Source: Rhodoferax sp. UBA6134
GTDB lineage: Bacteria; Pseudomonadota; Gammaproteobacteria; Burkholderiales; Burkholderiaceae_C
Length of the DNA: 5,292 nt
Direction: 5' to 3'
Assembly: GCA_002422455.1 (NCBI GenBank)
Contig: DIVK01000058.1
Coordinates: 1-5,292 of the forward strand
In this document: positions 1 to 5,292 of the stretch, one piece after another
Position numbering within the stretch: the first letter of the stretch is position 1
Layout: each line of letters opens with the position of its first letter
Notes under the pieces: generated by a model
What the model was told of the DNA's origin: nothing
What the model saw: the letters and a program-made list of their open reading frames with translations, nothing else
Databases searched by the model: none
Translations under genes and position numbers: made by a program

Positions 1-1440
1 ATGGCCACCGTCAAGGGCGACGTGCATGACATCGGCAAGAACATCGTCACCGTGGTGCTGCAATGCAACAACTTCGGCGTGGTCAACATGGGCGTGATGG
101 TGCCGGCCCACGAGATCCTGGCGCGCGCCAAAGCCGAGGGTGCCGACATCATTGGCCTGAGTGGCCTGATCACGCCGAGCCTGGAAGAAATGGCCTATGT
201 GGCGGCCGAGATGCAAAAAGACGATTACTTCCGGCTGCGCAAGATGCCGCTGCTGATTGGCGGCGCCACCACCAGTCGGGTTCACACCGCGGTCAAGATT
301 TCACCGCATTACGCGGGCCCGGTAGTCTATGTGCCCGATGCCTCGCGCAGCGTGGGCGTGGCACAAAGCTTGTTGGGCGAAGGCGCGCCGGCCTTTGTGG
401 CAGAACTCAATGCCGACTTTGAGCGTGTGCGTCAGCAGCACGCCAACAAGAAACAAACGCCGCTGTGGAGCCTGGCCCGCGCCCGCGCCAACAAGACGCC
501 CGTGGACTGGTCACACTACCAGCCGACCGCGCCCAAGTTCATTGGCAAGCGTGTGTTCAAAAACTTCGACCTGGGCGAGCTGGCCAACTTCATCGACTGG
601 GGGCCATTCTTCCAGACCTGGGACCTGGCCGGGCCGTTCCCGGCGATTCTGGACGATGAGGTGGTGGGCGTGGAGGCCAGAAAAGTCTATGCCGACGGCC
701 TGGCCATGCTGAAGAAAATTGTCGAGGGCCGCTGGCTCAGCGCCAATGCGGTGGTCGGCCTGTACCCGGCCAACAGCGTCAATGACGACGACATCGAGTT
801 GTACACGGATGAGGGTCGCAGCACCGTGGCCATGACCTGGTATGGCCTGCGCCAGCAGGCCGCCAAGGAAGAAATTGACGGCGTCATGCGCCCAAGCCGC
901 TGCCTGGCCGATTTTGTCGCGCCACGAGCCGTCGTCAATGACTACGTCGGCGTCTTTGCCGTCACCGCAGGGCTAGGCTCCGAAAAAAAGGAAGCCCAGT
1001 TCCTGGCCGCCCACGACGACTACAGCGCGATCCTGTTCAAGTCGCTGGCCGACCGCCTGGCCGAAGCCTTTGCCGAATGCCTGCACAAGAAAGTGCGCAC
1101 CGACCTGTGGGGCTACGCACCCAACGAGACCCTGGCGTCCCCCGACCTGATTGCCGAGAAGTACCAAGGCATCCGACCGGCGCCCGGCTACCCGGCCTGC
1201 CCCGACCACAGTGTCAAAAAAGACATGTTTGCCTTGCTGCAATGCGAGGACATCGGCATGGGCCTGACCGAGAGCCTGGCCATGAACCCGGCGGCCAGCG
1301 TCAGCGGCTTCTACCTGGCGCACCCCGACTGCACGTATTTCAGCGTCGGCAAGATTGGCGACGACCAGCTCAAGGACCTGGCAGCGCGCCGCAGCATGAA
1401 CGAGCGCGAACTGCAACGCCTGCTGGCGCCCAATTTGTAA
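1..1440 (+). CDS. metH: Cobalamin-dependent methionine synthase, C-terminal part (5'-truncated)
   Basis: This is the C-terminal 479 residues of MetH, a cytoplasmic enzyme that moves a methyl group from 5-methyltetrahydrofolate to homocysteine through cobalamin. The B12-binding domain comes first (about residues 1-140). It shows the DxHxxG motif (D7, H9, G12), where H9 matches the cobalt-ligating His759 of E. coli, then S54 and S60 in the LSGLITPS stretch and GGATTS at 87-92. The reactivation domain follows (about 165-479), with FIDW at 198-200 supplying the Asp equivalent to Asp946, and RPAPGY at 392-397 for S-adenosylmethionine binding. The C-terminus ends in LAPNL, as is usual near the end of the family. 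The homocysteine, folate and cap regions are absent because the gene runs off the left edge. The ATG at position 1 falls inside a conserved stretch that in homologues is preceded by more protein, so it is probably an internal Met. I cannot tell whether the full gene is one ORF or split into two, as in some relatives. Confidence 0.96.
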   Translation: MATVKGDVHDIGKNIVTVVLQCNNFGVVNMGVMVPAHEILARAKAEGADIIGLSGLITPSLEEMAYVAAEMQKDDYFRLRKMPLLIGGATTSRVHTAVKISPHYAGPVVYVPDASRSVGVAQSLLGEGAPAFVAELNADFERVRQQHANKKQTPLWSLARARANKTPVDWSHYQPTAPKFIGKRVFKNFDLGELANFIDWGPFFQTWDLAGPFPAILDDEVVGVEARKVYADGLAMLKKIVEGRWLSANAVVGLYPANSVNDDDIELYTDEGRSTVAMTWYGLRQQAAKEEIDGVMRPSRCLADFVAPRAVVNDYVGVFAVTAGLGSEKKEAQFLAAHDDYSAILFKSLADRLAEAFAECLHKKVRTDLWGYAPNETLASPDLIAEKYQGIRPAPGYPACPDHSVKKDMFALLQCEDIGMGLTESLAMNPAASVSGFYLAHPDCTYFSVGKIGDDQLKDLAARRSMNERELQRLLAPNL

Positions 1441-1461
1441 GACTTTACCCGCCAAAAAACC

Positions 1462-1848
1462 ATGAACACGCAGCGCAATTCCCCGGGTGAGGCGGGCAAC
1501 AAGCTGCTTTGGACCGGGGTCGCCGTGGTGGTGGTGATCGTGCTGGCGATGGGTATCACGCTGATGCGTCTCCAGGCTCAACCGCAGGAGCCGCAACCGG
1601 TCACCTTGCCCGTCGAAGTGCCGCCAAGCGCTGCACCACCGGTGGTGACCGGCGCCGCCTCGGAAGCTGTCATTTCGGTCACGCCCTTGCCGCCAGCGAC
1701 CACGGCGACCGACCCCTTTGTTGACACCCCCAAACCCCGCATCGTTCAGCCGCGCACGTCCGAACCGGCCGTGGCACGTGCCCCGCAGCGCGTCGCGTCC
1801 AAGCCGGATGCGGTCGAAAACGAAACGCTGCCCGGTGTCACGCGCTGA
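1462..1848 (+). CDS. Hypothetical single-pass membrane protein with proline-rich tail
   Basis: I do not recognise a family. The 128-residue product has a short polar N-terminus, one strong hydrophobic segment (about 15-35, with VAVVVVIVLAMG), then a low-complexity tail rich in Pro, Ala, Val and Thr: 19 prolines in residues 41-128. No catalytic motif or cysteine is visible. It looks like an inner-membrane anchor with a disordered tail, probably in the periplasm, but the flanking charges do not settle the orientation. It begins 21 bp after the metH stop on the same strand and could be read through from metH. No good Shine-Dalgarno lies before the ATG (upstream sequence CCGCCAAAAAACC), so the start is less certain. 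It is chosen because it keeps the whole membrane segment. Its last 11 bp overlap the 3' end of the opposing MFS gene. Frame openness over 387 bp and the clear membrane segment support a real gene; function is unknown. Confidence 0.7.
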   Translation: MNTQRNSPGEAGNKLLWTGVAVVVVIVLAMGITLMRLQAQPQEPQPVTLPVEVPPSAAPPVVTGAASEAVISVTPLPPATTATDPFVDTPKPRIVQPRTSEPAVARAPQRVASKPDAVENETLPGVTR

Positions 1849-3073
1849 GGCCTGACGGCGCCGGCCCGGGCTGGTGCAAACTCAGGCGTTGCGCCAGCAT
1901 CAAGGCGCCCACGCCCAGCACACTCAAGCCCAACAACAGCCACAGCCCGTGGCTATAACCAGCCTGGGGTGACCACATCACGCCCAGCAACAGCGGTGCT
2001 GCCGCCCGTGCCAGTGCCAGCGGCACGCCCAAAGCGCCATTGAGCGTGGCGACATGGTCCTGGCTCACATAGTAGGCGATGGCCGTGCCCTTGACGATGG
2101 TGAGCATGCCGTTGCCGAGCCCGTAGATCAGCACAAACAAGCCCACTGCCGCCACTTGCCAGGAGGCCAGCATGGGCGCCAGCAACAACACCAGCACGCC
2201 CAGTGGAATCAGCAGCGGCACCAGGCGGTTCACCCTGTGCAGGTCAGCATGGTGCTCAAAGAAATACAACAGCAAACGGCCCAGCACCTGCGCCACGCCA
2301 ATGGCAGCGGGCAGCGCAATCACCCAGAACTCGGGCAGGCCGTTTTCACGCAGCAAACTCACCATGTGGGCCGGTAGGGCCACGGTGACCGACATCATCA
2401 CCACCGTGAAGACTCCCACCAGCAGGAAAGGCGCACTGCGCAACAGCGGCCGCAAACCTGGCACAGGCCCAGCGGTCGGATGCTCAGACGTCCGCACCGA
2501 CACCTGCGCCCCGCGCAGGCCAAGCCAATGCAGCGGCGCGCACACCAGCAGGTGCAACAAGGCCAAGCCCAGCAAGGCATCACGCCAGCCCAGGTGATGC
2601 ATGAGCCAAGCGATGAGCGGGATGAATACCGTGCTGGCCAGGCCGCCCAAAAAAGTCAGCGTGATGATGGCGCGGCGAAAATCATGCGGGAAACGTCGCG
2701 TCAGCAAGGCAAAGGCGGGCGAGTACAAGACCGCTGCCATGGCCGCCCCTAACAGCAGCCAGACCGCATACAAACCGGCCAGGCTCGTGACCACACTGTG
2801 CAGCCCCAGGCCCAGGCCCGCCAGCAGGGAGCCTGCCGTCATCACAAGGCGCTCGTGACCCCGATCAATCCAGCGCCCCACCGGGTAGGCCATCAGGCCT
2901 TCGGCCAGCAAGCCCAGGCTGAACGCCAATGAGACCTGCGCGCGGCTCAGGTCCAAGTCGCGCTCCAGCGGCTCGATCAACAGGGAAAACAGATAAAAAA
3001 CACTGCCCCAGCTGATCAACTGCGCCAGCGACAGGCGCAATACAAAAGAGGCATCAAAGCGCGCGGACGACAC
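1838..3073 (-). CDS. Major facilitator superfamily (MFS) transporter, substrate unknown
   Basis: This is an inner-membrane secondary transporter of about 411 residues, the usual MFS length. Hydrophobic helices are spread over the whole protein. The loop between helices 2 and 3 carries the MFS motif A-like sequence GRWIDRG (66-72), and a long polar loop at about 187-215 separates the two six-helix halves. The substrate cannot be read from the sequence. The frame stays open upstream to 3454, but that part lies antisense-strand-shared with comM and is Arg/Pro/Cys/Trp-rich, unlike a membrane protein. The start chosen is GTG at 3071-3073, giving MSSARFDASF and a first helix at about 11-33. A GAAG at 3084-3081 lies 7 nt upstream as a weak ribosome binding site. 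A TTG at 3079 is an alternative but would sit 1 nt from that site. The gene begins 13 bp after the comM stop on the same strand, which suggests cotranscription. Confidence 0.88.
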   Translation of the reverse strand: MSSARFDASFVLRLSLAQLISWGSVFYLFSLLIEPLERDLDLSRAQVSLAFSLGLLAEGLMAYPVGRWIDRGHERLVMTAGSLLAGLGLGLHSVVTSLAGLYAVWLLLGAAMAAVLYSPAFALLTRRFPHDFRRAIITLTFLGGLASTVFIPLIAWLMHHLGWRDALLGLALLHLLVCAPLHWLGLRGAQVSVRTSEHPTAGPVPGLRPLLRSAPFLLVGVFTVVMMSVTVALPAHMVSLLRENGLPEFWVIALPAAIGVAQVLGRLLLYFFEHHADLHRVNRLVPLLIPLGVLVLLLAPMLASWQVAAVGLFVLIYGLGNGMLTIVKGTAIAYYVSQDHVATLNGALGVPLALARAAAPLLLGVMWSPQAGYSHGLWLLLGLSVLGVGALMLAQRLSLHQPGPAPSGLSA

Positions 3074-3080
3074 GATCAAA

Positions 3081-3084
3081 CTTC
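3081..3084 (-). promoter_or_regulatory. Weak ribosome binding site deciding the MFS start
   Basis: On the minus strand GAAG is followed by 7 nt and then GTG (3073-3071). It is the only plausible Shine-Dalgarno for a start near the first membrane helix, and it falls in the short gap next to the comM stop codon (3089-3087). It supports GTG over the nearby TTG. The match is only 4 bases, so translation may partly depend on ribosomes finishing comM. Confidence 0.45.
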
Positions 3085-3086
3085 GG

Positions 3087-4622
3087 CTACGTCGTGCGCA
3101 GGGCGCGCCGGTATTGCATGGCTTCGGCCACATGCGTGACCTGGGTGCTGTGGGCTCCCGCCAGGTCGGCAATGGTGCGCGCCACCTTGAGGGCACGGTG
3201 CGTGCTGCGTGCCGACCAGCCCAGCCGCGTGGCCGCCACGTTGAGAAACTTGGCGGCTGCCTCGTCCAACAACAGATGCTGCTCCAGCACCTGCCCCTGC
3301 AACGCGTGGTTGGCCACCCCCTGTCGTGCCACCGAGCGCGCGCGTGCCGCACCACAGCGGGCGCGGATGTCGGCGCTCGACTCACCGGCGGGCGCCTGCA
3401 GCAGCTCGGTGCTGGCCACTGCGGGCACGTCCACATGCAGGTCAATACGGTCAATCAGCGGGCCACTCAGCTTGGCCTGGTAGCGCGCCACTTGGTCAGG
3501 TGTGCAGCGACAGGTCTTTTGCATCGAGCCCAGGTAGCCGCAGGGGCAGGGGTTCATGGCCGCAATCAACTGGAACTGCGCCGGAAAGTCGGCACGGCGC
3601 GCGGCCCTTGAGATGGTGATTCGACCGGTCTCCAGCGGCTCGCGCAAGGCCTCAAGCGCGGCACGGGAAAATTCAGGAAATTCGTCGAGAAACAGGACCC
3701 CGTGATGCGCCAGCGAAATTTCACCTGGGCGCGGCGGTGAGCCCCCGCCCACCAGCGCCACCGCGCTGGCCGTGTGGTGCGGATGGCAGGTGGGCCGCTG
3801 GCCCCATTGCGCCAGCGCAAAACGGCCGCCCAGGCTGGCAATGGCCGCACTTTGCAGCGCCTCGTCGGTGCTCATGGGCGGCAGCAGGCCGGCAAAACGT
3901 TGCGCCAGCATCGACTTGCCCGAACCTGGTGGCCCGGTCAGCAGCAGGCTGTGACCACCGGCAGCGGCGATTTCGAGCGCGCGTTTGGCACCCAGTTGAC
4001 CCTTGACATCGGCCAGATCGAGGTAATGCGCCTCCTGCATCCGGGGTGCGGCACTGACGCGGCTCCAGCCGCTGGTGGGCTCAGGCGCGGGTGCATCGGC
4101 CGCCTGCGGCAGGAAATGCTGGACCACGTCGAGCAAATGTCGCGCCCGATAGACGTGGGCATCAGGCACCAACGCAGCTTCTTCGGCGCTGCCGGGTGGC
4201 AACACCAGCCGAGTCACGACATGGCTGGCGTGCAGCGCCAGGCTCATGGCCAGCGCGCCACGCACCGCACGCAATTCGCCGGACAGCGACAGTTCACCGG
4301 CAAATTCATAGCTGGCCAGTTGGCCTGCATCGATCTGGCCACTGGCCGCCAGAATGCCCAGGGCAATGGGCAAGTCAAAGCGGCCGGAGTCCTTGGGCAG
4401 GTCGGCCGGCGCCAGATTCACGATGATCTTCTTGTTTGCGGGGAACTCGAGTCCGGAATTTTGCAGCGCCGAGCGCACCCGCTCGCGTGCTTCCTTGACC
4501 TCCACGTCGGCCAGGCCCACCAGCGTGAAACTGGGCAAACCATTGGCCAGATGCACCTCGACCGTGACCGACGCCGCCTCCAGCCCCAGCAAGGCCCGGC
4601 TTTGCACCAAAGACAAACTCAT
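3087..4622 (-). CDS. comM: ComM/YifB-family Mg-chelatase-like AAA+ ATPase
   Basis: ComM is a cytoplasmic hexameric AAA+ branch-migration helicase that extends recombination of incoming single-stranded DNA in natural transformation; that role was shown in other proteobacteria and is inferred here. The 511-residue product is full length for the family. An N-terminal ChlI/Lon-like domain (about 20-145) is followed by a Mg-chelatase AAA+ core (about 200-400) and a C-terminal helical domain (about 410-508). Visible motifs are Walker A GPPGSGKS (230-237), Walker B VLFLDE (309-314), sensor-1 Asn in AAMNP (N357), and GPLIDRIDLHVDVP with a likely arginine finger (R392). Cysteines C359, C361, C371 and C373 form a CxC-x9-CxC cluster that might bind metal. 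The start at 4622 has a strong GAGGAG site 5 nt upstream and gives the family-typical MSLSLVQSRALLG N-terminus. The MFS gene follows after 13 bp; glnK diverges from it across a 330-bp gap. Confidence 0.97.
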   Translation of the reverse strand: MSLSLVQSRALLGLEAASVTVEVHLANGLPSFTLVGLADVEVKEARERVRSALQNSGLEFPANKKIIVNLAPADLPKDSGRFDLPIALGILAASGQIDAGQLASYEFAGELSLSGELRAVRGALAMSLALHASHVVTRLVLPPGSAEEAALVPDAHVYRARHLLDVVQHFLPQAADAPAPEPTSGWSRVSAAPRMQEAHYLDLADVKGQLGAKRALEIAAAGGHSLLLTGPPGSGKSMLAQRFAGLLPPMSTDEALQSAAIASLGGRFALAQWGQRPTCHPHHTASAVALVGGGSPPRPGEISLAHHGVLFLDEFPEFSRAALEALREPLETGRITISRAARRADFPAQFQLIAAMNPCPCGYLGSMQKTCRCTPDQVARYQAKLSGPLIDRIDLHVDVPAVASTELLQAPAGESSADIRARCGAARARSVARQGVANHALQGQVLEQHLLLDEAAAKFLNVAATRLGWSARSTHRALKVARTIADLAGAHSTQVTHVAEAMQYRRALRTT

Positions 4623-4627
4623 GGCGT

Positions 4628-4633
4628 CTCCTC
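4628..4633 (-). promoter_or_regulatory. Ribosome binding site of comM
   Basis: GAGGAG on the minus strand ends 5 nt before the ATG at 4622-4620. This is a strong Shine-Dalgarno with normal spacing and fixes the comM start. Confidence 0.85.
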
Positions 4634-4674
4634 GCTTTTAAAAGTGCGTTTGTCGCCAACAGACAAACAAACAT

Positions 4675-4689
4675 GCACTCTTTTGGTGC
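4675..4689 (+). promoter_or_regulatory. Putative NtrC (NRI) binding site upstream of glnK
   Basis: The sequence GCACTCTTTTGGTGC is a perfect GCAC-N7-GTGC dyad, the layout of the well-known NtrC sites at enterobacterial glnA. The next outer base pair (T on the left, G on the right) departs from the ideal TGCAC...GTGCA. Its centre lies about 194 bp upstream of the start site predicted from the sigma-54 promoter, within range for an enhancer that acts by DNA looping. It is also only 53 bp from the comM start, so it could affect comM. A weaker second half-match (GCAC-N7-GTTG, 4719-4733) lies 44 bp downstream, as NtrC sites often come in pairs; I would not call that one alone. Confidence 0.65.
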
Positions 4690-4747
4690 GTTCTGTTTTC
4701 GTTATTGAACATCTTAGCGCACCGGCGTTGTTGACATGAAGATCTTC

Positions 4748-4824
4748 GTCATTGCGAACAAAGTGAAGCAATCCAGGACCCCGGACTGCATGGATTGCCA
4801 CGCCGCTGCGCGACGCGCAATGAC
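4748..4824. repeat. Hairpin-forming interspersed repeat (GTCATTGCG...CGCAATGAC type)
   Basis: Two nested inverted repeats are visible. The outer arms are GTCATTGCG (4748-4756) and CGCAATGAC (4816-4824), perfect over 9 bp. The inner arms are GCAATCCA (4768-4775) and TGGATTGC (4791-4798), perfect over 8 bp, around a 15-nt loop. The arrangement and wording (GTCATTGCGAxCxAAGTGAAGCAATCC ... GGATTGCC ... CGCAATGAC) match, from memory, an interspersed intergenic repeat scattered through many bacterial genomes. There is no coding capacity and no transposase, so it would be a non-autonomous element. A perfect 10-bp palindrome, GAAGATCTTC (4738-4747), abuts its left end. Only one copy lies in the window, so repetitiveness is inferred. 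The stem could also fold in RNA, but it has no U-tract and lies upstream of the predicted glnK transcript start. Confidence 0.75.
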
Positions 4825-4849
4825 AACCAGCTTGCATCATGAAAACATC

Positions 4850-4866
4850 TGGCACGAACCCTGCTT
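4850..4866 (+). promoter_or_regulatory. Sigma-54 (RpoN) -24/-12 promoter of glnK
   Basis: TGGCACG-AACC-CTGCTT fits the sigma-54 consensus TGGCACG-N4-TTGCW with one mismatch (C for the first T of the -12 element). The invariant GG (4851-4852) and GC (4863-4864) have the required 10-bp separation. The predicted transcript start is near 4876, which leaves a leader of about 77 nt before glnK. Promoters of this class need an activator ATPase; the NtrC-like dyad upstream is the natural candidate, giving expression when nitrogen is limiting. This agrees with the known RpoN/NtrC control of glnK-amtB in proteobacteria. Confidence 0.85.
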
Positions 4867-4890
4867 ATCAAGCCTGTCCATTTAACCGTT

Positions 4891-4896
4891 GGAGGG
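4891..4896 (+). promoter_or_regulatory. Ribosome binding site of the glnK leader ORF
   Basis: GGAGGG lies 3 nt before the ATG at 4900. The match to the anti-Shine-Dalgarno is strong, but the spacing is shorter than usual, so initiation efficiency is uncertain. Confidence 0.5.
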
Positions 4897-4899
4897 CTT

Positions 4900-4956
4900 A
4901 TGAAGCTTCACCCCCCTGGCATCAATGACGTTTACCTATCCAAGGAGTCTGCATGA
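4900..4956 (+). CDS. Putative 18-residue leader ORF overlapping the glnK start
   Basis: A short frame, MKLHPPGINDVYLSKESA, starts at ATG 4900 behind GGAGGG and stops at TGA 4954-4956. The stop overlaps the glnK start as ATGA, the classic arrangement for translational coupling. It lies inside the predicted sigma-54 transcript, 24 nt from its start. The peptide has no obvious signal sequence and no run of one amino acid that would suggest attenuation. Its first bases (ATGAAGCTT) resemble the glnK start (ATGAAACTT), with 17 of 27 bases matching without gaps, so it could be a decayed partial duplication or chance. Because glnK has its own good ribosome binding site, translation of this frame is not required. 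I infer a possible leader peptide, not an established gene. Confidence 0.35.
   Translation: MKLHPPGINDVYLSKESA
4942..4947 (+). promoter_or_regulatory. Ribosome binding site of glnK
   Basis: AAGGAG ends 5 nt before ATG 4953, a strong Shine-Dalgarno with normal spacing. It lies within the 3' end of the 18-codon leader ORF, so ribosomes translating that frame would pass over it. Confidence 0.85.
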
Positions 4957-5291
4957 AACTTGTTACCGCCATCATCAAACCCTTCAAGCTCGATGAGGTG
5001 CGCGAAGCGCTCTCCGGCATCGGCGTGCAGGGGATCACCGTGACCGAAGTCAAGGGCTTTGGTCGGCAAAAAGGCCACACTGAACTTTACCGCGGCGCTG
5101 AATACGTGGTCGACTTTTTGCCCAAAGTCAAAATTGAAGCTGCCGTGGCAGACGAGCTGATTGAGCAGGTCATCGAAACCATCGAAGGCGCTGCCCGCAC
5201 CGGCAAGATCGGCGACGGCAAGATTTTTGTCAGCCCCATCGAGCAGGTCATCCGCATTCGCACCGGCGAAACCGGGGTGGAAGCGCTCTAA
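4953..5291 (+). CDS. glnK: PII nitrogen regulatory protein GlnK
   Basis: This is a complete 112-residue PII protein, a cytoplasmic trimer that senses 2-oxoglutarate and ATP/ADP and, in its GlnK form, blocks the ammonium channel AmtB when nitrogen is ample. Key parts are intact: the T-loop (about 37-55) with uridylylation motif YRGAEY (46-51) and target Y51; Q39 and K58, used in 2-oxoglutarate binding; the B-loop TGKIGDGK (83-90); and the C-loop RIRT (101-104). The N-terminus MKLVTAIIKPFKL and the SGIGVQG stretch resemble E. coli GlnK more than GlnB, but residue 54 is Asp as in E. coli GlnB, a mixture I recall as common in betaproteobacterial GlnK. The sigma-54 promoter and NtrC-like site upstream also favour GlnK, since glnB is often constitutive. 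The stop TAA is at 5289-5291, one base from the window end, so an expected downstream amtB cannot be seen. Confidence 0.96.
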   Translation: MKLVTAIIKPFKLDEVREALSGIGVQGITVTEVKGFGRQKGHTELYRGAEYVVDFLPKVKIEAAVADELIEQVIETIEGAARTGKIGDGKIFVSPIEQVIRIRTGETGVEAL

Positions 5292-5292
5292 A

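Larger units (their letters stand above)
4623..4952. other. Divergent comM-glnK intergenic regulatory region
   Basis: These 330 bp separate two divergently transcribed genes. From the comM side they hold the comM ribosome binding site, an NtrC-type dyad, an AT-richer stretch, a hairpin-forming repeat, a sigma-54 promoter pointing at glnK, and a short leader ORF; each is listed separately. I could not find a convincing sigma-70 promoter for comM. The best -10-like hexamer on the minus strand is TAAGAT (4716-4711), with no good -35 at standard spacing. A 10-bp palindrome, CTTTTAAAAG at 4635-4644, lies just upstream of the comM ribosome binding site; its role is unknown. Confidence 0.85.

Noticed and set aside
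1..3. ATG at position 1 as the true metH start
   Set aside because: The protein begins in the middle of the conserved B12-binding domain, immediately before DxHxxG. Homologues have further residues and domains before this point, so the gene is most likely cut by the window edge.
973..1596. 207-codon open frame on the minus strand across the metH end
   Set aside because: It is opposite the conserved MetH reactivation domain and the small membrane-protein gene, with no recognisable motif; best explained as a shadow frame.
3074..3454. N-terminal extension of the MFS frame up to an ATG at 3454 on the minus strand
   Set aside because: It lies wholly within comM in another frame on the same strand, encodes an Arg/Pro/Cys/Trp-rich sequence without membrane character, and would make the transporter far longer than its family.
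3774..4739. 321-codon open frame on the plus strand opposite comM
   Set aside because: It is antisense to a clearly real, fully conserved comM and has the composition expected of a GC-rich shadow frame; no domain is recognisable.
4731..4759. Exact TTGACA (4731-4736) as a sigma-70 -35 box towards glnK
   Set aside because: No -10-like hexamer lies 16-18 bp downstream (sequences there are TGCGAA, GCGAAC, CGAACA), and that DNA belongs to the repeat.
4748..4824. The inverted repeat as a rho-independent terminator
   Set aside because: The stem is interrupted, no T-run follows either arm, and it lies between two divergently transcribed genes where neither needs a terminator.
4619..4855. 78-codon frame on the minus strand upstream of comM
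   Set aside because: It runs through the repeat, sigma-54 promoter and NtrC-like site, and shows no family likeness or good ribosome binding site.

Overview
The window reads as ordinary chromosomal DNA of a GC-rich betaproteobacterium. The MetH, ComM and GlnK protein sequences look like those of Burkholderiales, most likely Comamonadaceae such as Rhodoferax or Polaromonas; this is from remembered family sequences, not a search. I see no phage, insertion sequence with a transposase, CRISPR array, tRNA or rRNA.

Layout: (1) 1-1440, plus strand, is the C-terminal part of cobalamin-dependent methionine synthase (metH), cut by the left edge. (2) 1462-1848, plus strand, is a small unrecognised membrane-anchored, proline-rich protein just behind metH. 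(3) 1838-3073, minus strand, is a 12-helix-type MFS transporter whose 3' end overlaps the small gene tail to tail by 11 bp. (4) 3087-4622, minus strand, is comM (YifB-type AAA+ protein of natural transformation); its stop lies 13 bp before the MFS start, so the two are probably cotranscribed. (5) 4623-4952 is a divergent intergenic region. (6) 4953-5291, plus strand, is a complete PII signalling protein, best called glnK; amtB would be expected next, outside the window.

The intergenic region is the most informative part. It holds a GCAC-N7-GTGC dyad matching NtrC sites, a hairpin-forming interspersed repeat of about 77 bp, a strong sigma-54 (-24/-12) promoter, and an 18-codon upstream ORF whose stop overlaps the glnK start as ATGA. 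Together these suggest nitrogen-limitation control of glnK by NtrC and RpoN. The repeat sits between enhancer and promoter, and the short leader ORF may couple translation to glnK. The genes are otherwise functionally unrelated (methionine synthesis, transport, DNA uptake processing, nitrogen sensing). I do not find a new multi-gene system here.
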